DNA from: Arenicola marina
Lineage: Eukaryota; Annelida; Polychaeta; Arenicolidae
Direction of reading: 5' to 3'
DNA: 64,000 bases
NCBI GenBank assembly: GCA_964019135.1
Contig: OZ025263.1
Span: 35,504,133 to 35,568,132 of the forward strand
The translations under genes were made by a program, and so were the position numbers. The notes under the pieces were generated by a model that saw only the letters and a list, made by a program, of their open reading frames with translations, was not told the DNA's origin and searched no databases. Shown one piece after another: positions 37,343 through 49,410 of this stretch (position 1 is its first letter; each line of letters starts with the position of its first letter).

Positions 37343-37735
37343 GTAAGTACCCCACCCCCCAGCCTAGAAAATACCGAGAAAATTGAAACTATTGATATGG
37401 TAATTTTGAGTGGATAGCAAGGTGTGTACATGTACTAGAGAGTGAAGTATTTCGATTAGATAACTTGGTACATTAAGTGGCCATTGACAAACGCCCATTG
37501 TTTGTTCCATGTATACTTCCATATACACCATGGACGCATGTGCTGCCAGCCGCTTATTCAGAAGATCGTTAATTGACCATTTGATTTTAGGCCAAAATTG
37601 TCAGGAGAAAATCGAATTAATTTTCTGTGTACCAACAATTAAAGTGAAAAAGGCACATATTGATTTTGAATGCATAAATGTCTTGGTATATTGCATATTG
37701 TGGTAGTAATTTGGACGTCTTGGTTGTCATGGCAG
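37343..37735 (+). other. SLC45 intron 1
   Basis: GTAAGT donor at 37343 and a CATGGCAG acceptor ending at 37735. The splice is phase 1 (A + GG) and reads RKF-R-AKPVYICSQ, the expected family sequence. The interior is AT-rich, with nothing else recognised. Confidence 0.85.
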
Positions 37736-37911
37736 GGGCCAAGCCGGTGTACATCTGCAGCCAGCTGGTGTACACGGTGGGGGCGGCCCTGATGGCGGCC
37801 ATACGCCACCCCATGGCTGTCATACTGCTCTCGCCCTGCGCCTGGCATCATGTACGCCACGCTCTTCACCATGCCCTACCTCCTGGTGCTCACTACCACT
37901 CTGTGGACATG
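37736..37911 (+). CDS. SLC45: SLC45-family transporter, second recognised exon
   Basis: It encodes AKPVYICSQLVYTVGAALMA, then a helix through AVILLSPCA, and MYATLFTMPYLLVAHYHSVDM, the conserved SLC45 segment around TM9-TM10 with its Pro-Tyr pair. It ends with ATG|GTAAGTCAG, phase 0. Relative to the family and to the tandem copies downstream, the exon carries one extra base near 37845 (CGCCTGGCATC) and one missing base near 37888 (CTGGTGCTCAC, where copies have CTGGTGGCTCAC). The two cancel, so the frame is restored. Sequencing error is the likely cause, but a real compensated pair is possible. The last 46 bases (37866-37911) are the source of the intron array that follows. Confidence 0.88.
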
Positions 37912-40900
37912 GTAAGTCAGTGTACGCCACACCCTCCCTCACCATGCCCTACCTCCTGGTGGCTCACTACCACTCTGTGGACATGGTAAGTCAGTGTACG
38001 CCACCCCCCCGCCCTCACCATGCCTTACCTCCTGGTGGCTCACTACCACTCTGTGGACATGGTAAGTCAGTGTACGCCCCCCCCCCCCCGCCCTCACCAT
38101 GCCCTACCTCCTGGTGGCTCACTACCACTCTGTGGACATGGTAAGTCAGTGTACGCCCCTCCCCCCGCCCTCACCATGCCCTACCTCCTGGTGGCTCACT
38201 ACCACTCTGTGGACATGGTAAGTCAGTGTACGCCCCCCCCCCCCCCGTCACCATGCCCTACCTCCTGGTGGCTCACTACCACTCTGTGGACATGGTAAGT
38301 CAGTGTACGCCACCCCCCCCCCCCGCGTCACCATGCCCTACCTACTGGTGGCTCACTACCACTCCGTGGACATGGTAAGTCAGTGTACGCCACCCCCACA
38401 CCTCACCATGCCCTACCTACTGGTGGCTCACTACCACTCTGTGGACATGGTAAGTCAGTGTACGGCCCCCCCCCGTCACCATGCCCTACCTACTGGTGGC
38501 TCACTACCACTCTGTGGACATGGTAAGTCAGTGTACCCCCCCCCCACTCACCATGCCCTACCTACTGGTGGTTCACTACCACTCTGTGGACATGGTAAGT
38601 CATTCCCCCCCCTCACCATGCCCTACCTACTGGTGGCTCACTACCACTCTGTGGACATGGTAAGTCAGTGTACGCCACCCCCCCCCGTCACCATGCCCTA
38701 CCTACTGGTGGCTCACTACCACTCTGTGGACATGGTAAGTCAGTGTACGCCCCCCTGCCCTCACCATGCCCTACCTACTGGTGGCTCACTACCACTCTGT
38801 GGACATGGTAAGTCAGTGTACGCCACCCCCCCCCCCACCCCCGGCACCATGCCCTACCTACTGGTGGCTCACTACCACTCTGTGGACATGGTAAGTCAGT
38901 CTACGCCCCCCCCCCGTCACCATGCCCTACCTACTGGTGGCTCACTACCACTCCGTGGACATGGTAAGTCAGTGTACGCCACCCCCCCCCCCCTCACCAT
39001 GCCCTACCTACTGGTGGCTCACTACCACTCTGTGGACATGGTAGGTCAGTGTACGCCACCCCCTACCCGTCACCATGCCTTACCTACTGGTGGCTCACTA
39101 CCACTCTGTGGACATGGTAAGTCAGTGTACGCCACCCACCCCCCCTCACACCATGCCTTACCTACTGGTGGCTCACTACAACTCTGTGGACATGGTAAGT
39201 CAGTGTACGCCCCCCCCCCCGTCACCATGCCCCTACCTACTGGTGGCTCACTACCACTCTGTGGACATGGTTAAGTCAGTGTACGCCACCCCCCGTCACC
39301 ATGCCCTACCTCCTGGTGGCTCACTACCACTCTGTGGACATGGTAAGTCAGTGTACGCCCCCCCACCCCTCCCCCAACCCCCCCCCGCCCGTCACCATGC
39401 CCTACCTACTGGTGGCTCACTACCACTCTGTGGGACATGGTAAGTCAGTGTTCGCCACCCCCCCCCGTCACCATGCCCCTACCTACTGGTGGCTCACTAC
39501 CACTCTGTGGACATGGTAAGTCAGTGTTCGCCACCCCCCCGCCCGTCACCATGCCCTACCTACTGGTGGCTCACTACCACTCTGTGGACATGGTAAGTCA
39601 GTGTACGGCCCCCCCCCCCCTCACCATGCCCTACCTCCTGGTGGCACACTACCACTTTGTGGACATGGTAAGTCAGTGTACCGCCACCCCCCCCCCCCCG
39701 TCACCATGCCCTACCTACTGGTGGCTCACTACCACTCTGTGGACATGGTAAGTCAGTGTACGCCACCCCCCCCCCCCATCACCATGCCCTACCTACTGGT
39801 GGCTCACTACCACTCTATGGACATGGTAAGTCAGTGTACGCCCCCCCCCCCTCACCATGCCCTACCTCCTGGTGGCTCACTACCCACTCTGTGGACATGG
39901 TAAGTCAGTGTACGCCCCCCCCCCTCAACATACCCTACCTACTGGTGGCTCACTACCACTCTGTGGACATGGTAAGTCCGTGTACGCNNNNNNNNNNNNN
40001 NNNNNNNNNNNNNNNNNNNNNNNNNNNNNNNNNNNNNNNNNNNNNNNNNNNNNNNNNNNNNNNNNNNNNNNNNNNNNNNNNNNNNNNNNNNNNNNNNNNN
40101 NNNNNNNNNNNNNNNNNNNNNNNNNNNNNNNNNNNNNNNNNNNNNNNNNNNNNNNNNNNNNNNNNNNNNNNNNNNNNNNNNNNNNNNAGTCAGTGTACGC
40201 CCCCCTCCCCCCCTCACCATGCCTTACCTACTGGTGGCTCACTACCACTCTGTGGACATGGTAAGTCAGTGTACGCCACCCCCCCCCCCACCCCCCTGCC
40301 CTCACCATGCCCTACCTACTGGTGGCTCACTACCACTCTGTGGACATGGTAAGTCAGTGTACGCCACCCCCCCCCACCCCCCTGCCCTCACCATGCCCTA
40401 CCTACTGGTGGCACACTACCACTCTGTGGACATGGTAGGTCAGTGTAGGCCACCCCCCCCCACCCCCCCCCCCTCACCATGCCCTACCTACTGGTGGCTC
40501 ACTACCACTCTGTGGACATGGTAAGTCAGTGTACGCCGCCCCCCCTCACCATGCCCTACCTAGGTGGCACACTACCACTCTGTGGACATGGTAGGTCAGT
40601 GTACGCCCCCCTCCCCCCCCTCACCATGCCCTACCTACTGGTGGCACACTACCACTCTGTGGACATGGTAAGTCAGTGTACGCCACCCCCCCCCCCTCAC
40701 CATGCCCTACCTACTGGTGGCTCACTACCACTCTGTGGACATGGTAAGTCAGTGTACGCCACCCCCCCCCCCTCACCATGCCCTACCTACTGGTGGCTCA
40801 CTACCACTCTGTGGACATGGTAAGTCAGTGTACGCCACCCCCCCCCTCACCATGCCCTACCTACTGGTGGCTCACTACCACTCTGTGGACATGGTAAGTC

Positions 40901-41580
40901 AGTCTGCGCCCTCCCCCCCCCTCACCATGCCCTACCTACTGGTGGCACACTACCACTCTGTGTACATGGTAGGTCAGTGTACGCCCCCCTCCCTCACCAT
41001 GCCCTACCTACTGGTGGCACACTACCACTCTGTGGACATGGTAGGTCAGTGTACGCCCCCCTCCCCCCCCCTCACCATGCCCTACCTACTGGTGGCACAC
41101 TACCACTCTGTGTACATGGTAGGTCAGTGTATGCCCCCCTCCCTCACCATGCCCTACCTACTGGTGGCACACTACCACTCTGTGTACATGGTAGGTCAGT
41201 GTACGCCCCCCTCCCTCACCATGCCCTACCTACTGGTGGCACACTACCACTCTGTGTACATGGTAGGTCAGTGTACGCCCCCCCCCCCTCACCATGCCCT
41301 ACCTACTGGTGGCACACTACCACTCTGTGTACATGGTAAGTCAGTGTACGCCCCCCCCCCTCACCATGCCCTACCTACTGGTGGCACACTACCACTCTGT
41401 GTACATGGTAGGTCAGTGTACGCCCCCCCCCCCCTCACCATGCCCTACCTACTGGTGGCACACTACCACTCTGTGTACATGGTAGGTCAGTGTACGCCCC
41501 CCCCCCTCACCATGCCCTACCTACTGGTGGCTCACTACCACTCTGTGTACATGGTAGGTCAGTGTACGCCCCCCCCCCTC
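37912..41580 (+). repeat. Tandem array of SLC45 exon 2 end plus splice donor (~76-bp unit)
   Basis: About 45 visible copies (more in the gap) of a 69-96 bp unit, mostly 74-80 bp. Each contains 46 bases of coding sequence from the end of exon 2, encoding TMPYLLVAHYHSVDM, then the splice donor and the first intron bases GTAAGTCAGTGTACGCC, then a C-run of variable length and TCACC. Most length variation lies in the C-run. No AG stands between the C-run and the coding part, so the copies carry donors without evident acceptors. Early copies keep the exon's CTCCTGGTGG. Later copies have CTACTGGTGG, and from about 40900 most have GGCACACTAC, TGTACATG and GTAGGT. Open frames across the array (up to 323 codons) are by-products. 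Confidence 0.97.
39988..40187. other. Assembly gap, 200 N
   Basis: Exactly 200 N inside the exon-derived array, with the unit interrupted on both sides. The copy number of the array is therefore unknown. Confidence 0.99.
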
Positions 41581-41899
41581 ACCAATGTCAGGCACCACTG
41601 TGTGCGCTGTGTATGCTATGTACAATGTGTCTTGTCTGAACGTCAAGATGGCGTCGTCAAACGATAAGAAATGATTTAGGCAATTCACTAAATGTTCATG
41701 CATGTGAATGAGTATCTATATTTGTTGAGTAATTTTGACATGATCATGAATTTAAATGGTCTATTCCATTCCCCTGAAATATTTAATTATCTCTGACGAG
41801 TACAAAAAGCATTTCCATAAATTGTGTATGGCGAATATGGTCGTTGACTGTGTGTTTACTGTGTGTGGTTGCCACGTGGTGTCTCTGTCTGTCCGGCAG
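41581..41899 (+). other. SLC45 intron 2, distal part
   Basis: Ordinary AT-rich intron sequence after the array, ending in a pyrimidine-rich acceptor (CTGTCTGTCCGGCAG) at 41899. Nothing else is recognised. Confidence 0.8.
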
Positions 41900-42145
41900 T
41901 TTGAGGAGGGTCCCGGGGAGGGCGGCGAGGCTGGGCGGCGTCAGGGAAGCCGACCCATCCGCGGCCTGGGCACCGACATCGCCCTGGTGAGCAGCATGGT
42001 CTTCGTGGCGCAGTTCCTGCTGTCGGCCTGCATGGGGTCCATCGTGCACGCCACGGGCACCACCACCGCCGTCATCGTCACCGCCTCCATCCTCAGCTTC
42101 ATCGGCGCGCTGACCGCCACCAAAGTCATGTACCTGGACCTATAA
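41900..42145 (+). CDS. SLC45: SLC45-family transporter, last coding exon
   Basis: Phase 0 with exon 2. It encodes a hydrophilic loop FEEGPGEGGEAGRRQGSRPI, then RGLGTDIALVSSMVFVAQFL (TM11), the G-x-I-V-H-A-T-G-T-T-T-A turn and a last helix ending TATKVMYLDL, then TAA at 42143-42145. The order GLGTDIALVSS...AQ...TGTTTAV is typical of the C-terminal end of SLC45 proteins. No frame change is seen in this exon. The tail after the last helix is only a few residues long, shorter than in vertebrate SLC45A1/A4. A 67-bp array follows at once. Confidence 0.9.
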   Translation, partial: FEEGPGEGGEAGRRQGSRPIRGLGTDIALVSSMVFVAQFLLSACMGSIVHATGTTTAVIVTASILSFIGALTATKVMYLDL

Positions 42146-42159
42146 TAACGCCGTCCTGT

Positions 42160-45100
42160 ATGTCACGTGCCCTGAGCCTAGGATCAGCCTCTGGTACCTC
42201 AGCCCGGCGCCATGTGGATTGGCCAGTTGTATTGTGCCCTGAGCCTAGGATCAGCCGCTGGTACCTCAGCCCGGCGCCCTGTGGATTGGCCAGTTGTTTT
42301 GTGCCGTGAGCCTAGGATCAGCCTCTGGTACTTCAGCCCGGCGCCATGTGGATTGGCCAGTTGTATTGTGCCCTGAGCCTAGGATCAGCCGCTGGTACTT
42401 CAGCCCGGCGCCCTGTGGATTGGCCAGTTGTTTTGTGCCGTGAGCCTAGGATCAGCCGCTGGTACTTCAGCCCGGCGCCCTGTGGATTGGCCAGTTGTAT
42501 TGTGCCGTGAGCCTAGGATCAGCCGCTGGTACTTCAGCCCGGCGCCCTGTGGATTGGCCAGTTTTATTGTGCCGTGAGCCTAGGATCAGCCGCTGGTACT
42601 TCAGCCCGGCGCCCTGTGGATTGGCCAGTTGTATTGTGCCGTGAGCCTAGGATCAGCCTCTGGTACTTCAGCCCGGCGCCCTGTGGATTGGCCAGTTGTA
42701 TTGTGCCGTGAGCCTAGGATCAGCCGCTGGTACTTCAGCCCGGCGCCCTGTGGATTGGCCAGTTGTATTGTGCCGTGAGCCTAGGATCAGCCGCTGGTAC
42801 TTCAGCCCGGCGCCCTGTGGATTGGCCAGTTGTATTGTGCCGTGAGCCTAGGATCAGCCGCTGGTACTTCAGCCCGGCGCCCTGTGGATTGGCCAGTTGT
42901 ATTGTGCCGTGAGCCTAGGATCAGCCTCTGGTACTTCAGCCCGGCGCCCTGTGGATTGGCCAGTTGTATTGTGCCGTGAGCCTAGGATCAGCCGCTGGTA
43001 CTTCAGCCCGGCGCCCTGTGGATTGGCCAGTTGTATTGTGCCGTGAGCCTAGGATCAGCCTCTGGTACTTCAGCCCGGCGCCCTGTGGATTGGCCAGTTG
43101 TATTGTGCCGTGAGCCTAGGATCAGCCGCTGGTACCTCAGCCCGGCGCCCTGTGGATTGGCCAGTTGTATTGTGCCGTGAGCCTAGGATCAGCCGCTGGT
43201 ACCTCAGCCCGGCGCCCTGTGGATTGGCCAGTTGTATTGTGCCGTGAGCCTAGGATCAGCCTCTGGTACCTCAGCCCGGCGCCCTATGGATTGGCCAGTT
43301 GTATTGTGCCGTGAGCCTAGGATCAGCCTCTGATACCTCAGCCCGGCGCCCTGTGGATTGGCCAGTTGTATTGTGCCGTGAGCCTAGGATCAGCCTCTGG
43401 TACCTCAGCCCGGCGCCCTGTGGATTGGCCAGTTGTATTGTGCCGTGAGCCTAGGATCAGTCTCTGGTACCTCAGCCCGGCGCCCTGTGGATTGGCCAGT
43501 TGTATTGTGCCCTGAGCCTAGGATCAGCCTCTGGTACTTCAGCCCGGCGCCCTGTGGATTGGCCAGTTGTATTGTGCCGTGAGCCTAGGATCAGTCTCTG
43601 GTACCTCAGCCCGGCGCCCTGTGGATTGGCCAGTTGTATTGTGCCGTGAGCCTAGGATCAGCCGCTGGTACCTCAGCCCGGCGCCCTGTGGATTGGCCAG
43701 TTGTATTGTGCCGTGAGCCTAGGATCAGCCTCTGGTACTTCAGCCCGGCGCCCTGTGGATTGGCCAGTTGTATTGTGCCGTGAGCCTAGGATCAGCCTCT
43801 GGTACCTCAGCCCGGCGCCCTGTGGATTGGCCAGTTGTATTGTGCCGTGAGCCAAGTATCAGCCTTTGGTACCTCAGCCCGGCGCCCTGTGGATCGGCCA
43901 GTTGCATGGTGCTGTGAGCCTAGGATCAGCCGCTGATACCTCAGCCCGGCGCCCTGTGGATTGGCCAGTTGTATTGTGCCGTGAGCCTAGGATCAGCCTC
44001 TGGTACCTCAGCCCGGCGCCCTGTGGATTGGCCAGTTGTATTATGCCGTGAGCCTAGGATCAGCCTCTGGTACCTCAGCCCGGCGCCCTGTGGATTGGCC
44101 AGTTGTATTGTGCCGTGAGCCTAGGATCAGCCTCTGGTACCTCAGCCCGGCGCCCTGTGGATTGGCCAGTTGCATGGTGCCGTGAGCCTAGGATCAGCCG
44201 CTGATACCTCAGCCCGGCGCCCTGTGGATTGGCCAGTTGCATTGTGAGGTAAGCCTAGGATCAGCCTCTGGTACCTCAGCCCGGCGCCCTGTGGATTGGC
44301 CAGTTGTATTGTGCCGTGAGCCTAGGATCAGCGTCTGGTACCTCAGCCCGGCGTCCTGTGGATTGGCCAGTTGTGTTGTGCCGTGAGCCTTGGATCAACC
44401 TCTGGTACCTCAGCCCGGCGCCCTGTGGATTGGCCAGTTGCATTGTGCCGTAAGCCTAGGATCAGCGTCTGGTACCTCAGCCCGGGGCCCTGTGGATTGG
44501 CCAGTTGCATTGTGCCGTAAGCCTAGGATCAGCGTCTGGTACCTCAGCCCGGCGTCCTGTGGATTGGCCAGTTGCATTGTGCCGTAAGCCTAGGATCAGC
44601 CTCTGGTACCTCAGCCCGGCGCCCTGTGGATTGGCCAGTTGTATTGTGCCGTGAGCCTAGGATCAGCGTCTGGTACCTCAGCCCGGCGTCCTGTGGATTG
44701 GCCAGTTGTATTGTGCCGTGAGCCTAGGATCAGCGTCTGGTACCTCAGCCCGGCGTCCTGTGGATTGGCCAGTTGTATTGTGCCGTGAGCCTAGGATCAG
44801 CGTCTGGTACCTCAGCCCGGCGCCCTGTGGATTGGCCAGTTGTATTGTGCCGTGAGCCTAGGATCAGCGTCTGGTACCTCAGCCCGGCGTCCTGTGGATT
44901 GGCCAGTTGTATTGTGCCGTGAGCCTTGGATCAACCTCTGGTACCTCAGCCCGGCGCCCTGTGGATTGGCCAGTTGCATTGTGCCGTGAGCCTAGGATCA
45001 GCCTCTGGTACCTCAGCCCGGCGCCCTGTGGATTGGCCAGTTGTATTGTGCCGTGAGCCTAGGATCAGCGTCTGGTACGCCAGCCCGGCGTCCTGTGGAT

Positions 45101-48100
45101 TGGCCAGTTGTATTGTGCCGTGAGCCTTGGATCAACCTCTGGTACCTCAGCCCGGCGCCCTGTGGATTGGCCAGTTGTATTGTGCCGTGAGCCTAGGATC
45201 AGCCTCTGGTACCTCAGCCCGGCGCCCTGTGGATTGGCCAGTTGTATTGTGCCGTGAGCCTAGGATCAGCGTCTGGTACCTCAGCCCGGCGCCCTGTGGA
45301 TTGGCCAGTTGTATTGTGCCGTGAGCCTAGGATCAGCCTCTGGTACCTCAGCCCGGCGCCCTGTGGATTGGCCAGTTGTATTGTGCCGTGAGCCTAGGAT
45401 CAGCGTCTGGTACCTCAGCCCGGCGTCCTGTGGATTGGCCAGTTGTATTGTGCCGTGAGCCTAGGATCAGCCTCTGGTACCTCAGCCCGGCGCCCTGTGG
45501 ATTGGCCAGTTGTATTGTGCCGTGAGCCTAGGATCAGCCTCTGGTACCTCAGCCCGGCGCCCTGTGGATTGGCCAGTTGTATTGTGCCGTGAGCCTAGGA
45601 TCAGCGTCTGGTACCTCAGCCCGGCGTCCTGTGGATTGGCCAGTTGTATTGTGCCGTGAGCCTTGGATCAACCTCTGGTACCTCAGCCCGGCGCCCTGTG
45701 GATTGGCCAGTTGTATTGTGCCGTGAGCCCAGGATCAGCCTCTGGTACCTCAGCCCGGCGCCCTGTGGATTGGCCAGTTGTATTGTGCCGTGAGCCTAGG
45801 ATCAGCCGCTGGTACCTCAGCCCGGCGCCCTGTGGATTGGCCAGTTGTATTGTGCCGTGAGCCTTGGATCAACCTCTGATACCTCAGCCCGGCGGCCTGT
45901 GGATTGGCCAGTTGTATTGTGCCGTGAGCCTTGGATCAACCTCTGATACCTCAGCCCGGCGCCCTGTGGATTGGCCAGTTGTATTGTACCGTGAGCCTTG
46001 GATCAGCCTCTGATACCTCAGCCCGGCGCCTTGTGGATTGGCCAGTTGCATTGTGCCGTGAGCCTAGGATCAGCCGCTGGTACCTCAGCCCGGCGCCGTG
46101 TGAATTGGCCAGTTGTATTGTGCCGTGAGTCTTGGATCAACCTCTGGTACCTCAGCCTGGCGCCCTGTGGATTGGCCAGTTGTATTGTGCCGTGAGCCTA
46201 GGATCAGCCTCTGGTACCTCAGCCCGGCGCCCTGTGGATTGGCCAGTTGTATTGTGCCGTGAGCCTAGGATCAGCGTCTGGTACCTCAGCCCGGCGTCCT
46301 GTGGATTGGCCAGTTGTATTGTGCCGTGAGCCTTGGATCAACCTCTGGTACCTCAGCCCGGCGCCCTGTGGATTGGCCAGTTGTATTGTGCCGTGAGCCT
46401 AGGATCAGCCTCTGATACCTCAGCCCGCCGCCCTGTGGATTGGCCAGTTGTATTGTGCCGTGAGTCTTGGATCAGCCGCTGGTACCTCAGCCCGGCGTCC
46501 TGTGGATTGGCCAGTTGTATTGTGCCGTGAGCCTAGGATCAGCCTCTGGTACCTCAGCCCGGCGCCCTGTGGATTGGCCAGTTGTATTGTGCCGTGAGCC
46601 TAGGATCAGCGTCTGGTACCTCAGCCCGGCGTCCTGTGGATTGGCCAGTTGTATTGTGCCGTGAGCCTTGGATCAACCTCTGGTACTTCAGCCCGGCGCC
46701 CTGTGGATTGGCCAGTTGTATTGTGCCGTGAGCCTAGGATCAGCGTCTGGTATCTCAGCCCGGCGTCCTGTGGATTGGCCAGTTGTATTGTGCCGTGAGC
46801 CTAGGATCAGCCTCTGGTACCTCAGCCCGGCGCCCTGTGGATTGGCCAGTTGTATTGTGCCGTGAGCCTAGGATCAGCCGCTGGTACCTCAGCCCCGCGC
46901 CCTGTGGATTGGCCAGTTGCATTGTGCTGTGAGCCTAGGATCAGCCTCTGGTACCTCAGCCCCGCGCCCTGTGGATTGGCCAGTTGTATTGTACCGTGAG
47001 CCTAGGATCAGCCGCTGGTACCTCAGCCCGGCGCCCTGTGGATTGGCCAGTTGTATTGTGCCGTGAGCCTAGGATCAGCCTCTGATACCTCAGCGCGGCG
47101 CCTTGTGGATTGGCCAGTTGTATTTTGCCGTGAGCCTAGGATCAGCCGCTGGTACCTCAGCCCGGCGCCCTGTGGATTGGCCAGTTGTATTGTACCGTGA
47201 GCCTAGGATCAGCCGCTGGTACCTCAGCCCGGCGCCCTGTGGATTGGCCAGTTGTATTGTGCCGTGAGCCTAGGATCAGCCGCTGGTACCTCAGCCCGGC
47301 GCCCTGTGGATTGGCCCGTTGTATTGTGCCGTGAGCCTAGGATCAGCCTCTGGTACCTCAGCCCGGCGCCCTGTAGATTGGCCAGTTGTATTGTACCGTG
47401 AGCCTAGGATCAGCCGCTGGTACCTCAGCCCGGCGCCCTGTGGATTGGCCAGTTGTATTGTGCCGTGAGCTTAGGATCAGCCGCTGGTACCTCAGCCCGG
47501 CGCCCTGTGGATTGGCCAGTTGTATTGTGCCGTGAGCCTAGGATCAGCCTCTGGTACCTCAGCCCGGCGCCCTGTGGATTGGCCAGTTGTATTGTACCGT
47601 GAGCCTAGGATCAGCGTCTGGTACCTCAGCCCGGCGCCCTGTGGATTGGCCAGTTGTATTGTGCCGTGAGCCTAGGATCAGCCGCTGGTACCTCAGCCCG
47701 GCGTCCTGTGGATTGGCCAGTTGCATTGTGCTGTGAGCCTTGGATCAGCCTCTGGTACCTCAGCCCGGCGCCCTGTGGATTGGCCAGTTGTATTGTACCG
47801 TGAGCCTAGGATCAGCCTCTGGTACCTCAGCCCGGCGCCCTATGGATTGGCCAGTTGTATTGTGCCGTGAGCCTAGGATCAGCCTCTGATACCTCAGCCC
47901 GGCGCCCTGTGGATTGGCCAGTTGTATTGTGCCGTGAGCCTAGGATCAGCCTATGGTACCTCAGCCCGGCGCCCTGTGGATTGGCCAGTTGTATTGGACC
48001 GTGAGCCTAGGATCAGCCGCTGGTACCTCAGCCCGGCGCCCTGTGGATTGGCCAGTTGTATTGTGCCGTGAGCCTAGGATCAGCCGCTGGTACCTCAGCC

Positions 48101-48962
48101 CGGCGCCCTGTGGATTGGCCAGTTGTATTGTACCGTGAGCCTTGGATCAGCCTCTGGTACCTCAGCCCGGCGCCCTGTGGATTGGCCAGTTGCTTTGTGC
48201 GGTGAGCCTAGGATCAGCCTCTGGTACCTCAGCCCGGCGCCCTGTGGATTGGCCAGTTGTATTGTACCGTGAGCCTAGGATCAGCCTCTGGTACCTCAGC
48301 CCGGCGCCCTGTGGATTGGCCAGTTGTATTGTGCCGTGAGCCTAGGATCAGCCGCTGATACCTCAGCCCGGCGCCCTGTGGATTGGCCAGTTGTATTGTG
48401 CCGTGAGCCTAGGATCAGCCGCTGGTACCTCAGCCCGGCGCCCTGTGGATTGGCCAGTTGTATTGTACCGTGAGCCTAGGATCAGCCGCTGGTACTTCAG
48501 CCCGGCGCCCTGTGGATTGGGCAGTTGCATTGTGCCGTGAGCCTAGGATCAGCCGCTGGTACCTCAGCCCGACGCCCTGTGGATTGGCCAGTTGTATTGT
48601 GCCGTGAGCCTAGGATCAGCCGCTGGTACCTCAGCCCGGCGCCCTGTGGATTGGCCAGTTGTATTTTACCGTGAGCCTAGGATCAGCCTCTGGTACCTCA
48701 GCCCGGCGCCCTGTGGATTGGCCAGTTTTATTGTGCCGTGAGCCTAGGATCAGCCGCTGGTACCTCAGCCCGGCGCCCTGTGGATTGGCCAGTTGTATTG
48801 TGCCGTGAGCCTAGGATCAGCCGCTGGTACCTCAGCCCGGCGCCCTGTGGATTGGCCAGTTTTATTGTGCCGTGAGCCTAGGATCAGCCGCTGGTACCTC
48901 AGCCCGGCGCCCTGTGGATTGGCCAGTTGTATTGTGCCGTGAGCCTAGGATCAGCCGCTGTT
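42160..48962. repeat. 67-bp minisatellite directly downstream of the SLC45 stop codon
   Basis: About 101 copies of a 67-bp unit containing GCCCTGTGGATTGGCCAGTT, GTATTGTGCCGTGAGCCTAG and GATCAGCCTCTGGTACCTCA. The first partial unit starts within about 15 bp of the TAA. Common variants are GCCGCTGG, GCGTCTGG, CTTGGATCAACC and TACCGTGAG, arranged in recurring blocks. Many 65-codon frames (three units long) appear at 67-bp phase steps and are not genes. The start of the array probably lies in the 3' UTR or just beyond it. Confidence 0.97.
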
Positions 48963-49002
48963 AGTTTGTAATTGTATATGCACGTCACGGTTTACAATAG
49001 TG

Positions 49003-49112
49003 TCCGTTTAGTGACTTCAGCTACCGTTTGGTAACTTCAGCTACCGTTTAGTAACTTCAGCTACCGCTTAGTGACTTCAGCTACCGCTTAGTGACTTCAG
49101 TCGCCGTTTAGT
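49003..49112. repeat. 20-bp short tandem repeat
   Basis: About five copies of a 20-bp unit close to GACTTCAGCTACCGTTTAGT, with small changes (TTTGG, GCTTAG). Confidence 0.85.
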
Positions 49113-49127
49113 TATTACTTACGTATC

Positions 49128-49360
49128 ATGCACGGATCCAGTATTTCAAAAAGACAGATGGAGGGGGTGGGGGGAAGGGGCACTTTGAAAAATCTTACGA
49201 CCAGGGGTGTGTGGTTCAAAACAAGGGGATCCAGTACAAAAAAGGTGGGATCCACACCTTACACAACACACCGTACCATCGAAAAATAGCAGTTTCGCTC
49301 AAAAACTGAAGGGGGCCGACTATCTGGACACCCCCCCCCCCCCTCCCCTGTATCCGCCCT
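49128..49360. mobile_element. Candidate hAT-like non-autonomous element
   Basis: The left end ATGCACGGATCCAG and the right end read inward, AGGGCGGATACAGG, match in inverted orientation and resemble hAT ends of the type CAGGGGCGGATCCAGG. Flanks TACGTATC (49120-49127) and TGAGTATC (49361-49368) agree at six of eight positions, consistent with an aged 8-bp duplication. The interior is G-rich at the left and C-rich at the right, with no coding capacity. Confidence 0.45.
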
Positions 49361-49410
49361 TGAGTATCTTGTTACGCGCGGAGGTATTCCCCCAAGTGGT
49401 GTTGACGTAG

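Noticed and set aside
37920-41667. Frames of up to 323 codons across the exon-derived intron array
   Set aside because: They read through splice donors and poly-C runs. The repeated peptide is the exon 2 segment plus translated intron, and frames change with C-run length.
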